Source: Burkholderia arboris
Lineage (GTDB): Bacteria; Pseudomonadota; Gammaproteobacteria; Burkholderiales; Burkholderiaceae
Assembly: GCF_902499125.1 (NCBI RefSeq)
Contig: NZ_CABVPX010000010.1
Coordinates: 124,001-188,000 of the forward strand
Length of the DNA: 64,000 nucleotides
Reading direction: 5' to 3'
Position 1 is the stretch's first letter. Every line of letters begins with the position of its first letter. The notes beneath the pieces were generated by a model that was not told the DNA's origin, ran no database searches, and saw nothing but the letters and a program-made list of their open reading frames with translations. Shown here one piece after another: positions 28,145-36,968 of this stretch. A program made the translations under genes and the position numbers.

Positions 28145-28981
28145 TCAACGCGCGGCGGGTTTCTTCACGCGCCCCGCGCTGTTCGCCGCGGGCGTTGCCG
28201 CCCCCGGTTTCGCCGTGCGTTTCGGCGCGGCGGAACCCTGCCCGCGCTTCGCCACGGTTTCCGAGCCGGCCACCGGCACATCGCGCTGCGCATGCCATTG
28301 TTCGAGCAGCACGCGCGTCTGGTCGGTAATCGTCTCGATCAGCAACGCCGCGCGTTCGCCCTCGAAAGCCTCCCAGTCGAGCAACTGCAGCGCCGAACGC
28401 TGCGCGATGTGGAACACCGTGAGCTGCCCGAACAGGCTCAGCGCGCGCAACCGCGTGACAGGATCGTCGCCCGGCCGCCCCGAGATGCGGCCGATCAGCT
28501 CGGCGCTCACGTCGTTCAGCGGCTTGCGCATGCGCGTCATCAGGATTTCGCTCGCGCTCGCCGGTTCCTGACCGCCCTGCTCGCGCGCGAAGAACATCCG
28601 CTGGTTCATCGTCTTCGGCGCGGTAAACATCCGGTCCGACAGCGCGCGCAGCAGCCCGATGAACGCGTCGACCAGCACGTCGACGTCCGCGTCCGCATCG
28701 AGCATCGCCCACGCATGGCCGACCGCCGGCGCGAACACTTCCCAGCCGTTCTCGGCAATCGTCTCGACACACGCGCGGTACACGCCTTCCTTGTTCTCGA
28801 AGTAGTACTGGAGCGCCGGCGCGTTCACCCCCGCCATCGCGGCGATCTCGCGCGTCGACGCCCCCGCGAACCCGCGTTCGCCGAACAGTTCGATCGCCGC
28901 CTCGATGATCCGCTGGCGCGTTTCGTCGCCGCGCGCGTAGCCGCCCGCCGACGTGCGGCGCAGCTTCTTCGCTTCGTTCAT
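28145..28981 (-). CDS. TetR-family regulator with CerR/CecR C-terminal domain
   Basis: A 278-residue repressor-type protein. The HTH is at about residues 23-66: TRQRIIEAAIELFGERGF and ASTREIAAMAGVNAPALQYY. The rest matches the DUF1956/CecR ligand domain (GWEVFAPAV and QRMFFAREQ). The C-terminal 40 residues are Lys/Ala/Pro-rich and disordered. It is divergent from the efflux operon at 29073; the operator at 29031-29054 overlaps that promoter, so it probably represses the pump and itself. The E. coli relative CecR controls transport genes of similar type. Confidence 0.92.
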   Translation of the reverse strand: MNEAKKLRRTSAGGYARGDETRQRIIEAAIELFGERGFAGASTREIAAMAGVNAPALQYYFENKEGVYRACVETIAENGWEVFAPAVGHAWAMLDADADVDVLVDAFIGLLRALSDRMFTAPKTMNQRMFFAREQGGQEPASASEILMTRMRKPLNDVSAELIGRISGRPGDDPVTRLRALSLFGQLTVFHIAQRSALQLLDWEAFEGERAALLIETITDQTRVLLEQWHAQRDVPVAGSETVAKRGQGSAAPKRTAKPGAATPAANSAGRVKKPAAR

Positions 28982-29015
28982 GCCTTCCTCGTCATTCGCT
29001 CGATCGACATTCTAC

Positions 29016-29054
29016 TTGACACAATTTTATCAACTGGAATAATTCTTCCACTTG
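29016..29054 (+). promoter_or_regulatory. Efflux promoter with overlapping TetR-type operator
   Basis: A TTGACA (29016-29021) is followed after 16 bases by AATAAT (29038-29043). A near-perfect dyad, CAACTGGAA-N6-TTCCACTTG (29031-29054, 8 of 9 bases pair), overlaps the -10 box. Repression of the emrA-type operon by the divergent TetR protein is the expected consequence. The operon's ATG is at 29073. Confidence 0.7.
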
Positions 29055-29072
29055 GAATAAATTGGACTCAGC

Positions 29073-30197
29073 ATGTCGACGCCGCAAGACCCGCCACAGA
29101 AAGCAGATCGTCAGGAAAACGGAACAACGTCGCGCAACGGGAACGGCGGAACAAAGCGGCGCATCCTGCTCATTGCCGCCGTGCTCGCGGCCATCGGCGG
29201 CGCCGTCTGGCTCGGCCGCTGGTGGACGGTCGGCCGCTTCATCGAAAGCACCAATGACGCGTACCTGCAGGCGGACAGCATGACTGCCGCGCCGAAAGTC
29301 GCCGGCTACGTGACCGATGTCTACGTGCGCGACAACCAGCCCGTGAAGGCCGGCGATCCGCTCGTGCGGCTCGACGTGCGCCAGTACCAGGTTGCGCTCG
29401 CGCAATCGCTCGCGACCGTCGACGCCCGCCGCGCGGATATCGCGCGCGCAGAAGCCGACATCAGCCAGCAGCACGCGAATCTCGAACAGGCCGATGCGCA
29501 GGCGAAGGTGTCGCGAATCAACGCGCAGCACGCGAGCGACGAATACACGCGCTATGCGCCGCTCGCGGCGACCGGCGCCGAAACGCACGAACGCGTCGCC
29601 GACCTGAAGAGCACGCGCGACCAGGCAGCCGCGACGCTGGCCGCGAACAACGCGTCGATCGCCGCCGCGCGCACGCAGATCGCGTCGTTCACCGCGCAGC
29701 GCCAGCAGGCGCGCGCACAGCTCGAGGCCGCGCAGGCCAGCGCCGCGCAGGCGCAGCTCGATCTCGACAACACGACCGTACGCAGCACGCTCGCCGGTCG
29801 CGTCGGCGATCGCACGGTACGCGTCGGCCAGTACGTGCAGCCCGGCACGCGGCTGCTGACCGTCGTGCCGGTCGACTCGATCTATCTCGTCGCGAACTTC
29901 AAGGAAACGCAGATCGGCAACATGCGCATCGGCCAGCCCGTCGAACTGCATGTCGATGCGCTGCCGGACGGCGCACTGTCCGGCGTCGTCGACAGCTTCG
30001 CGCCCGGCACCGGCGCGCAGTTCGCGCTGCTGCCGCCCGAGAACGCGACCGGCAACTTCACGAAGATCGTCCAGCGCGTGCCCGTGCGCATCCGCGTTGC
30101 CGCCGATGCGCGCACACAACGCATGCTGCTGCCAGGGCTGTCCGTGACGGTCGACGTCGATACCCGTTCGGTCCGCGACGAGAAGCGCCATGGCTGA
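29073..30197 (+). CDS. Membrane fusion protein of EmrA/HlyD type
   Basis: First gene of a three-gene pump operon. The 374-residue protein has one N-terminal membrane anchor (about residues 30-48, RRILLIAAVLAAIGGAVWLG), a lipoyl/barrel-sandwich half (TNDAYLQADSMTAAPKVAGYV), a long periplasmic helical hairpin (residues about 100-230, Gln/Ala-rich), and a beta-barrel end with TVVPVDSIYLVANFKETQ. This is the EmrA pattern and links an inner-membrane MFS pump to the outer-membrane channel. It overlaps the next gene by eight bases. Expression is probably set by the divergent TetR protein. Confidence 0.93.
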   Translation: MSTPQDPPQKADRQENGTTSRNGNGGTKRRILLIAAVLAAIGGAVWLGRWWTVGRFIESTNDAYLQADSMTAAPKVAGYVTDVYVRDNQPVKAGDPLVRLDVRQYQVALAQSLATVDARRADIARAEADISQQHANLEQADAQAKVSRINAQHASDEYTRYAPLAATGAETHERVADLKSTRDQAAATLAANNASIAAARTQIASFTAQRQQARAQLEAAQASAAQAQLDLDNTTVRSTLAGRVGDRTVRVGQYVQPGTRLLTVVPVDSIYLVANFKETQIGNMRIGQPVELHVDALPDGALSGVVDSFAPGTGAQFALLPPENATGNFTKIVQRVPVRIRVAADARTQRMLLPGLSVTVDVDTRSVRDEKRHG

Positions 30198-31776
30198 CAC
30201 CCCCGCCACGATGCCCGCGCCGCCGCACGAAGGCCGCGCGAGCGTGACCGACTGGATCGCGGTTGCTGCCGGCGCGCTCGGCGCACTGATGGCGACGCTC
30301 GACATTTCGATCACGAACTCCGCGCTGCCGCAGATCCAGGGCGAAATTGGCGCGACGGGCACCGAAGGCACGTGGATCTCGACCGGCTACCTGATGTCGG
30401 AAATCGTGATGATCCCGCTTGCCGCGTGGCTCACGCGCGTGTTCGGGCTGCGCAATTTCCTGCTGACGAACTCCGCGCTGTTCATCGCATTCTCGATGAT
30501 GTGCGGCTGGTCGCATTCGCTGCCGATGATGATCGCCGGCCGGATCGGCCAGGGCTTCACGGGCGGCGCGCTGATTCCGACCGCGCAGACCATCATCCGC
30601 ACGCGGCTGCCGCTGTCGCAACTGCCGGTCGGGATGACGCTGTTCGGCCTGATCGTGCTGCTCGGGCCGCTGTTCGGCCCCGTGCTCGGCGGCTGGCTCG
30701 CGGAGAACGTGAACTGGAGCTGGTGCTTCTTCCTGAACCTGCCCGTGTGCCTGCTGCTGATGGCGCTGCTGGTGTTCGGGCTGCCGTCGGACCGACCTCA
30801 ATGGCACTCGTTCTTCAACGCGGACTGGCTCGGCATCCTCGGCCTCGCGATCGGCCTGAGTTCGCTCACCGTCGTGCTCGAGGAAGGCCAGCGCGAACGC
30901 TGGTTCGAATCGCAGATGATCGTCACGCTGAGCATCGTGTCGTTTGCCGGGATGGTCCTGATCGCGCTGTCGCAGCGCTTCGCGAAACGGCCGATCATGC
31001 GGCTGTCGCTGATGCGCAACCCGCGCTACGCGAGCGTGATCGTGATCGTGTCCGCGGTCGGCGCCGGGCTGTACGGCGTGTCCTACCTGCTGCCTCAGTT
31101 TCTCGCGATCGTCGCCGGCTACAACGCGGAACAGGCCGGCGCGATCATGCTGCTATCGGGGCTGCCTGCCTTTCTCGTGATGCCGATCCTGCCGCGCCTG
31201 CTCGGCAAGGTCGATTTCCGCATTCTCGTGATCTCGGGGCTGCTGCTGTTCTGCCTGAGCTGCATGCTCGACATCAGCCTGACCGCGCAGAGCGTCGGCC
31301 ATGACTTCGTGTGGTCGCAGCTGATCCGCGGCGTCGCGCAGATGCTCGCGATGATGCCGCTCAACCAGGCGTCGATGGCGGCCGTCGCACGCGAAGACTC
31401 GGGCGATGCGGCCGGGCTCTACAACATGGCGCGCAATCTCGGCGGCTCGATCGGGCTCGCGATCATCGGCACCGTGATCGACCGGCGCACGACCTTCCAT
31501 ACGGCCGCGCTCCGCGAATCGGTGACCGCGAACTCGCTGATCGGGCAGGATCGATTGTCCGCCTATGCGGCCAACTGGTTCGCACACACCGGCGACCTCG
31601 CGTATTCGAACATGCGCGCGCTCGGGCAACTGGCGCAGCAGATCCAGATCCAGGCCGTCGTGATGACCTACTCCGAAACCTTCTATCTGCTGGGCCTCGC
31701 GCTGCTCGCCTGCGTGCCGCTCGCGCTGCTGCTGAGAACGCCGCGCGGGCCGCAACCGATGTCGTCCGGCCATTGA
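30190..31776 (+). CDS. DHA2-type MFS pump of EmrB type
   Basis: A 528-residue inner-membrane drug exporter, 14 helices by family. It has LGALMATLDISITNSALPQI (motif D1), MIPLAAWLTRVFGLRN (motif A region), GRIGQGFTGGALIPTAQT (helix 4), and LFGPVLGGWLAENVNWSW (motif C). The start overlaps the fusion-protein stop by eight bases. With the EmrA-type and NodT-type genes on either side it forms a complete tripartite pump. The substrates are unknown; EmrAB exports hydrophobic toxins and uncouplers. Confidence 0.94.
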   Translation: MADTPATMPAPPHEGRASVTDWIAVAAGALGALMATLDISITNSALPQIQGEIGATGTEGTWISTGYLMSEIVMIPLAAWLTRVFGLRNFLLTNSALFIAFSMMCGWSHSLPMMIAGRIGQGFTGGALIPTAQTIIRTRLPLSQLPVGMTLFGLIVLLGPLFGPVLGGWLAENVNWSWCFFLNLPVCLLLMALLVFGLPSDRPQWHSFFNADWLGILGLAIGLSSLTVVLEEGQRERWFESQMIVTLSIVSFAGMVLIALSQRFAKRPIMRLSLMRNPRYASVIVIVSAVGAGLYGVSYLLPQFLAIVAGYNAEQAGAIMLLSGLPAFLVMPILPRLLGKVDFRILVISGLLLFCLSCMLDISLTAQSVGHDFVWSQLIRGVAQMLAMMPLNQASMAAVAREDSGDAAGLYNMARNLGGSIGLAIIGTVIDRRTTFHTAALRESVTANSLIGQDRLSAYAANWFAHTGDLAYSNMRALGQLAQQIQIQAVVMTYSETFYLLGLALLACVPLALLLRTPRGPQPMSSGH

Positions 31777-31789
31777 ACCGTCTTACGCG

Positions 31790-33277
31790 ATGAAATCCTT
31801 CTCCCTGCCCCGCCACCCTGTGCTCACGTTGTGCGCGGCCGCGTGCCTGCTCGCCGGCTGCACGGTCGGCCCCGACTACCCCGGCGCGCCCGCCGCACCG
31901 GATGCGCCGGCCTTCGTGCGCGCGCCGGCTGCCGGCATCGATGCCACCGCGCCCGCGCCGAGCGCGTGGTGGCATGCGTTGAACGATCGCCAGCTCGACG
32001 ACCTGATCACTGCCGCGCTCGTGTACAACCCCGATCTGCACGCCGCGCAGGCACGCTTGCGCGCCGCGCGCGCGCAGCTCTCGCAACAGCGCGCGGCGCA
32101 GTTGCCAAAATCGTCGGCCACCGTCGCGGCCATCCGCATGCGCGAACCGGACGTCAGCGCGCTCGGTTCACTGCTGCCGTCCAACGGCTCGAACCAGTCG
32201 GGCGGCACGTCGCCGTCGCTCGGCGGCTCGGGGCCGTTGCAGCTCTATTCGGCGGGCTTCGACGCAACCTGGGAAATCGACCTGTTCGGCGGCACGCGGC
32301 GCGCGGTCGAAGCGGCGTCCGCACAGGCCGAAGCGGTCGATGCGGACCTCGCCGATACGCAGGTGTCGATCGCGGCCGAAGTCGCGAATGCGTATGTCGA
32401 CCTGCGCGACCAGCAGCAACGGCTCGCGCTGTCGCAGCGTACCGCCGGGTTGCAGCAGAAAATGCTCGAACTCACGCAGCAGCGCCGCGCGCGCGGCGTC
32501 GCGGCCGATGCGGACCTCGAACGCCTGACGACGCAGGTCGAAAACACGCGTGCGTCGCTGATCCCGCTCGACGCGCAAGTCACCGAATCGCTCGACCGGC
32601 TCGCGATCCTGACGGGCCGCGCGCCGGGCGCGCTCGACGCCGCGCTGTCGACACCGGATGCCCCGCTGCCGACGCTGCCCGGCACCGTCGCGATCGGCGA
32701 TCCGGCCACGCTGCTGAAACAGCGCCCCGACATTCGCGCGGCCGAACGCCGGCTCGCCTCGAGCAATGCGCAGATCGGCGAGCATGTCGCCGACTATTTC
32801 CCGAAGGTGACGCTGCTCGGCGATCTCGGCTTCAGCGCGACGGACCCCGGCCATCTGTTCCGCAAGCAGAATTTCACGTGGGTCGGTGCGCCGTACCTGC
32901 AATGGAACATCCTCGATTTCGGGCGCACACGCGGCGCAGTGCGGGCAGCCGAAGCATCGCGCGACGAAGCGGAAGCCAACTATCAGAAAGCCGTGCTCGG
33001 TGCATTGCAGGACGCCAACACCGCATTGCAGCGTTACGGGCATCAGCGCGAACACGTCGTCGCGTTGACGAAGGTGCAAACGTCGGCCGTGCGTTCGCGC
33101 TCGCTGATGGACCAGCGCTATCGCGCGGGCGTCGCGTCGATGATCGACCTGCTCGATACGCAACGCGAAGCGCTGTCCGCGCAACAGAACGTGATTGCGG
33201 GGCAAGCCGAGCTGATCAAGGACTACGTGTCGCTGCAAAAGAGCCTCGGGCTCGGCTGGCAGACGAACGCCGGGTGA
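31790..33277 (+). CDS. Outer-membrane efflux lipoprotein of NodT family
   Basis: A 495-residue TolC-like channel subunit. Lipoprotein signal MKSFSLPRHP... with lipobox LLAGC at about residues 19-23, then PDYPGAPAAPDAPAF. Paired OEP domains show the typical WEIDLFGGTRRAVEAA and QRPDIRAAERRLASSNA elements and the C-terminal LMDQRYRAGVASMIDLLDTQRE. It begins 13 bases after the MFS gene, so one transcript encodes the whole pump. Two overlapping hairpins follow the stop. Confidence 0.94.
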   Translation: MKSFSLPRHPVLTLCAAACLLAGCTVGPDYPGAPAAPDAPAFVRAPAAGIDATAPAPSAWWHALNDRQLDDLITAALVYNPDLHAAQARLRAARAQLSQQRAAQLPKSSATVAAIRMREPDVSALGSLLPSNGSNQSGGTSPSLGGSGPLQLYSAGFDATWEIDLFGGTRRAVEAASAQAEAVDADLADTQVSIAAEVANAYVDLRDQQQRLALSQRTAGLQQKMLELTQQRRARGVAADADLERLTTQVENTRASLIPLDAQVTESLDRLAILTGRAPGALDAALSTPDAPLPTLPGTVAIGDPATLLKQRPDIRAAERRLASSNAQIGEHVADYFPKVTLLGDLGFSATDPGHLFRKQNFTWVGAPYLQWNILDFGRTRGAVRAAEASRDEAEANYQKAVLGALQDANTALQRYGHQREHVVALTKVQTSAVRSRSLMDQRYRAGVASMIDLLDTQREALSAQQNVIAGQAELIKDYVSLQKSLGLGWQTNAG

Positions 33278-33287
33278 CGGTACCGGC

Positions 33288-33342
33288 ACGCATGATGCAC
33301 GATCGATGCATCATGCGTGCGCAATGACTCATTGCGCACGCA
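33288..33342. terminator. Two overlapping, mutually exclusive hairpins
   Basis: The first stem is ACGCATGATGCA (33288-33299) with TGCATCATGCGT (33307-33318). The second, TGCGTGCGCAATGA (33314-33327) with TCATTGCGCACGCA (33329-33342), is a 14-bp near-palindrome centred on one base. They share 33314-33318, so they cannot both form fully. They lie 11 bases past the NodT stop and about 160 bases before katB. Termination of the pump operon is the simplest role; a switch controlling read-through is possible. Confidence 0.55.
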
Positions 33343-33501
33343 ACAATACTGGTTCGTTTCGTCCGCAACGAACGGGCTCTCGCCGTGTCGATTCCGCCGC
33401 TATCGACGACATATCGAATATCAATTAGCCAATCCCCTGACGATCTCTTCTAATTCAGTCGGCTTCCCCACCACCGATCGGATTCAAGGAGTTCCATCGT
33501 C

Positions 33502-35037
33502 ATGTCCTCATCCTCCAATCGCGTGCTGCGGCACGCAGTTGCCGCCATCTGCGTTGCCCTCTCCGCTTCTCCGTATGCCGCCGAACTCACGCGCGACACC
33601 GGCGCACCCATCGGCGACAACCAGAATTCGCAGACGGCCGGCCCGGCCGGCCCCGTGCTCCTGCAGGACTCCGCGCTCATCGAAAAACTGCAGCGCTTCG
33701 ACCGCGAGCGCATTCCGGAACGTGTCGTGCATGCGCGCGGCACCGGCGCATTCGGCGAGTTCGTCCCGAGCGCCGACCTCTCCGAGCTGACGAAAGCGAA
33801 GGTCTTCACGCCGGGCACCCGCACACCGGTGTTCGTGCGCTTTTCCACCGTGATGGGCTATCGCGGCTCACCCGAGCAGGCACGCGACCCGCGCGGCTTC
33901 GCGGTGAAGTTCTATACGCAGCAGGGCAACTGGGACATGGTCGGCATCAACTTGCCCGTGTTCTTCATTCGCGACGGCATCAAGTTCCCCGACTTCGTTC
34001 ACGCGAACAAGCCAAGCGCCGTGACCGGCGTGCAGGATCCGAACCTCGCGTTCGACTTCTTCGCGCACACGCCCGAAGCGACCCACATGCTGACGATGCT
34101 GTACTCGAACGCGGGCATGCCCGATTCGTATCGACACATGGACGGTTTCGCGGTGCATGCGTTCAAGTTCGTCAACGCGCAAGGCGACGTGCACTACGTG
34201 AAGTTCCACTGGAAGAGCCAGCAAGGCGTGCATGGCCTGCGTCCGCAGGACATCGCCGCTTCGATCGGGCGCGACTGGAACATGATGACGAACGACCTGT
34301 ACGGCACGCTCAAACAAGGCGATTTCCCGAAATGGGATCTGTATGTGCAGGTGCTCGCGCCGCAGGACCTGAACCGCTTCGACTTCGACGCACTCGACGA
34401 CACGAAGGTCTGGGCTGGCGTACCTGAACGCAAGGTCGGCACGATGACGCTCAATCGCGTGCCCGACAACTACTTCCAGTCGACCGAGGAATCCGCGTTC
34501 GCACCGTCGCGGCTCGTGCCGGGCATCGAGCCGTCCGAAGATCGGATGCTGCAGGATCGTCTGTTCGCGTATGCCGACACGCAGATGTACCGGCTCGGCG
34601 CGAACTTCATGGACCTGCCGGTCAACCGCCCTGTCGTGCCCGTGGTCAACAACAACCAGGACGGCAAGATGAATGCCGGCGACCGCAAGGGCGAAGTGAA
34701 CTACGAGCCGTCGACACAGCGCGAGCTTGCGCAGGATCCGCAGTACAAGTCCGTGCGCATGGCGCTCAACGGCACGACGCAACAGGAAGCGATCCACAAG
34801 AAGCTGCTGTTCCGTCAGGCCGGCGAGTACTACCGCGGCCTGTCGCAGCAGGACAAGGACGATCTCGTCACTGCGTTGTCCGGCGATCTTGGCCAGGTGA
34901 AGAACGCGCAAAACCAGTACGCGATGCTGTCGTACTTCTACAAGGCCGATGCGGACTACGGCACGCGTCTCGCGCAAGCCGTTCACGCAAATGTCCAGCA
35001 GGTGCAGTCGCTCGCGGCGAAGCTGAGCGAGAACTGA
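33502..35037 (+). CDS. katB: Periplasmic monofunctional heme catalase
   Basis: A 511-residue clade-type small-subunit catalase with a signal peptide (residues 1-26). The catalytic His77 is in VVHARGTGAFG, Asn150 in GINLPVFFIRD and proximal heme Tyr357 in RLFAYADTQ. All are intact. It splits hydrogen peroxide in the periplasm. The gene order katB-ankB, with an ankyrin lipoprotein 78 bases downstream, matches Pseudomonas aeruginosa, where AnkB is needed for full KatB activity. OxyR control is typical of katB, but I did not recognise an OxyR site in 33343-33501. Confidence 0.94.
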   Translation: MSSSSNRVLRHAVAAICVALSASPYAAELTRDTGAPIGDNQNSQTAGPAGPVLLQDSALIEKLQRFDRERIPERVVHARGTGAFGEFVPSADLSELTKAKVFTPGTRTPVFVRFSTVMGYRGSPEQARDPRGFAVKFYTQQGNWDMVGINLPVFFIRDGIKFPDFVHANKPSAVTGVQDPNLAFDFFAHTPEATHMLTMLYSNAGMPDSYRHMDGFAVHAFKFVNAQGDVHYVKFHWKSQQGVHGLRPQDIAASIGRDWNMMTNDLYGTLKQGDFPKWDLYVQVLAPQDLNRFDFDALDDTKVWAGVPERKVGTMTLNRVPDNYFQSTEESAFAPSRLVPGIEPSEDRMLQDRLFAYADTQMYRLGANFMDLPVNRPVVPVVNNNQDGKMNAGDRKGEVNYEPSTQRELAQDPQYKSVRMALNGTTQQEAIHKKLLFRQAGEYYRGLSQQDKDDLVTALSGDLGQVKNAQNQYAMLSYFYKADADYGTRLAQAVHANVQQVQSLAAKLSEN

Positions 35038-35056
35038 TCCCGCGACGCCGGTCGCT

Positions 35057-35089
35057 GCCGACGTGCGCGGTTGTGCCGCGCACGTCGGC
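35057..35089 (+). terminator. Hairpin between katB and ankB
   Basis: A perfect 14-bp stem, GCCGACGTGCGCGG / CCGCGCACGTCGGC, with loop TTGTG lies 19 bases after the katB stop. No strong U-run follows. It may attenuate read-through into ankB so that catalase exceeds its partner, or stabilise the katB message. Confidence 0.6.
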
Positions 35090-35114
35090 CTGACTTCTTC
35101 ATCAGGACACCCCC

Positions 35115-35726
35115 ATGCGCTCAGAACGCTTCACACGCGCGATCCGCGCGGCTGCAATGACTGTGGCGCTGGCCGCGATCGCCGGCTGCGCGCACCTGCC
35201 CGACCAGCCGACGTACGGCAAGGCCGATCCCGCCGCACTGCGCCGCTACGACGGCGACTGGTTCGACGCTGCGCGCGTCGGACGCGTCGATATCCTGCGC
35301 GCGTTGCGCGACGCCGGCTATCCCGTCGACGCCACCGACAGACACGGCTATACGGCCGTGATACTCGCGTCGTACGACGGCCAGCCTGCCGCGCTCGACT
35401 ACCTGCTGTCGGCCGGCGCCAACGCGTGCATCGGCGATCACCACGGCAATACGGCGCTGATGGGTGCGCTCTTCAGGAACGCGCCCGGCATCGCCCGGCG
35501 CCTGCTCGACACGCGTTGCCCGATCGATCAGACGAACGGCGCCGGCGAAACCGCGCTGGGGTTCGCGACGCTCTTCAATCGCTTCGAACTGATTCCGCTG
35601 CTCGTTGCGCATGGCGCAAATCCGAACCATGTCGACCGGCGCGGACAGTCGCTGCTGCAGCTCGCGCTGACGCACGACAACACTTACGCCGCGGATGCGC
35701 TGCGGCAAGCTGGTGCCAGGCAGTAG
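35115..35726 (+). CDS. ankB: Ankyrin-repeat lipoprotein (AnkB-like), katB partner
   Basis: A 203-residue lipoprotein with lipobox AIAGC near residue 25. Four to five ankyrin repeats follow, with HGYTAVILASYDGQPAAL, HGNTALMGALFRNAPGI and AGETALGFATLFNRFEL as the helix-helix cores. AnkB of Pseudomonas sits beside KatB in the envelope and is needed for it to work well; the 78-base spacing and the shared direction support the same pairing here. The gene ends before a 284-base gap with the S11 peptidase. Confidence 0.88.
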   Translation: MRSERFTRAIRAAAMTVALAAIAGCAHLPDQPTYGKADPAALRRYDGDWFDAARVGRVDILRALRDAGYPVDATDRHGYTAVILASYDGQPAALDYLLSAGANACIGDHHGNTALMGALFRNAPGIARRLLDTRCPIDQTNGAGETALGFATLFNRFELIPLLVAHGANPNHVDRRGQSLLQLALTHDNTYAADALRQAGARQ

Positions 35727-36010
35727 CGCGGCCGGCCGGCAGGCAGATCGGCCGGCCACTCGATGGCCTCGTTCCGGACAATGCGGCGCCAACCGAGCCG
35801 GCCGCCTATTCACGCTCGTGACCGGCATCGCCGAGGCACTTTTGTCCGGAAATGCCCACGACTCGCTGCATGCATATCTCGTAAAATACGGACCGACGAA
35901 GCACGACGATCGTCAACATCACAGTCGACATCGAGGCCAGCCGGCCGAAGCAAGGATCGATTCATGGCGTCGCGTCGGCACACCGATTCATCCCCCACAC
36001 AGGTTGCAAC

Positions 36011-36934
36011 TTGAAGTCGCATCACCATTCACTCCGTCTCCGCCTGTCGACGCTCGTCGCAGCCTTCGCATCGTGTGTCGCCATGTCGACGGGTCACGCC
36101 GCCGCCAGCCCATCGCCCAACGTCCGCGCCGCATCGTGGATCGTCGTCGACGGCGAGTCGGGCCAGACGCTCGTCGAACATGACGCCGACGCCGAACGCC
36201 AGCCCGCCTCGCTCACCAAGCTGATGACGGCCTATCTCGTGCTCGACGCGCTCAAGCACGGCACCGTGCGATGGGACGAGAAGCTGGCCGTCGACGCGGC
36301 CGACATCGGTTCGGTCGGCAACGATGAAGCACGGATGTATCTCGTGCCCGGCCAGCATGTCCCGGTGAAGGAACTCGTCCTGGGTCTCATTGCGGCGTCC
36401 GCGAACGACGCGGCACTGGTGCTCGCGAAGCGCATCGGCGGCTCGCCCGAAGGGTTCGAGCAGAAGATGAACGCGATGGCGCACCAGCTCGGGATGAACC
36501 ACACGCACTACACGACGCCGTCCGGCATCACGACGCAGGGGAACACCACGACGGCACGCGACCTGTCGGTGCTGGCGTTGCGCCTGACGAACGATTTTCC
36601 GGAGTACTACACCTTCTCGTCCGAGCAGAATTTCTCGTACGGCTCGTTCCGCAAGCGCAACAAGAACTGGCTGCTCGGAAAGGATCCTTCCGTCGACGGG
36701 ATGAAGACCGGCCACACGCAAGCGGCCGGCTACTGCATCGTGGCCACTGCGAAGCGCCGGCAAGCATCTCCGCCGATGACGCGACGCGTATTCGCGGTCG
36801 TGCTCGGGGCGCCCACGGCGAACGACCGGATCGTCGGCGCCGGCAAACTGCTGAACTATGGATTCTCGGCATACAACGATCAGCCGGCCGCCGGCAGTTC
36901 CGGGACGCACGTGGTTACGCAGAGGGTGCAGTAA
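36011..36934 (+). CDS. S11-family D-Ala-D-Ala carboxypeptidase/endopeptidase (PBP7-like)
   Basis: A 307-residue exported peptidoglycan hydrolase. The signal peptide ends near MSTGHAAA. Active-site motifs are SLTK (SxxK), SAN and KTG (MKTGHTQAAGY), all present, so it should bind penicillin and cut peptide cross-links. The length is that of PBP7/8 rather than of DacA, as there is no large C-terminal domain. The start is a TTG at 36011 with AGG seven bases upstream. It stands alone, convergent with the APH gene. The C-terminal 25 residues are Ser/Gly-rich. Confidence 0.92.
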   Translation: MKSHHHSLRLRLSTLVAAFASCVAMSTGHAAASPSPNVRAASWIVVDGESGQTLVEHDADAERQPASLTKLMTAYLVLDALKHGTVRWDEKLAVDAADIGSVGNDEARMYLVPGQHVPVKELVLGLIAASANDAALVLAKRIGGSPEGFEQKMNAMAHQLGMNHTHYTTPSGITTQGNTTTARDLSVLALRLTNDFPEYYTFSSEQNFSYGSFRKRNKNWLLGKDPSVDGMKTGHTQAAGYCIVATAKRRQASPPMTRRVFAVVLGAPTANDRIVGAGKLLNYGFSAYNDQPAAGSSGTHVVTQRVQ

Positions 36935-36968
36935 GGCGTTCGCTCACCATCGGTGAACACCTGCGCAC

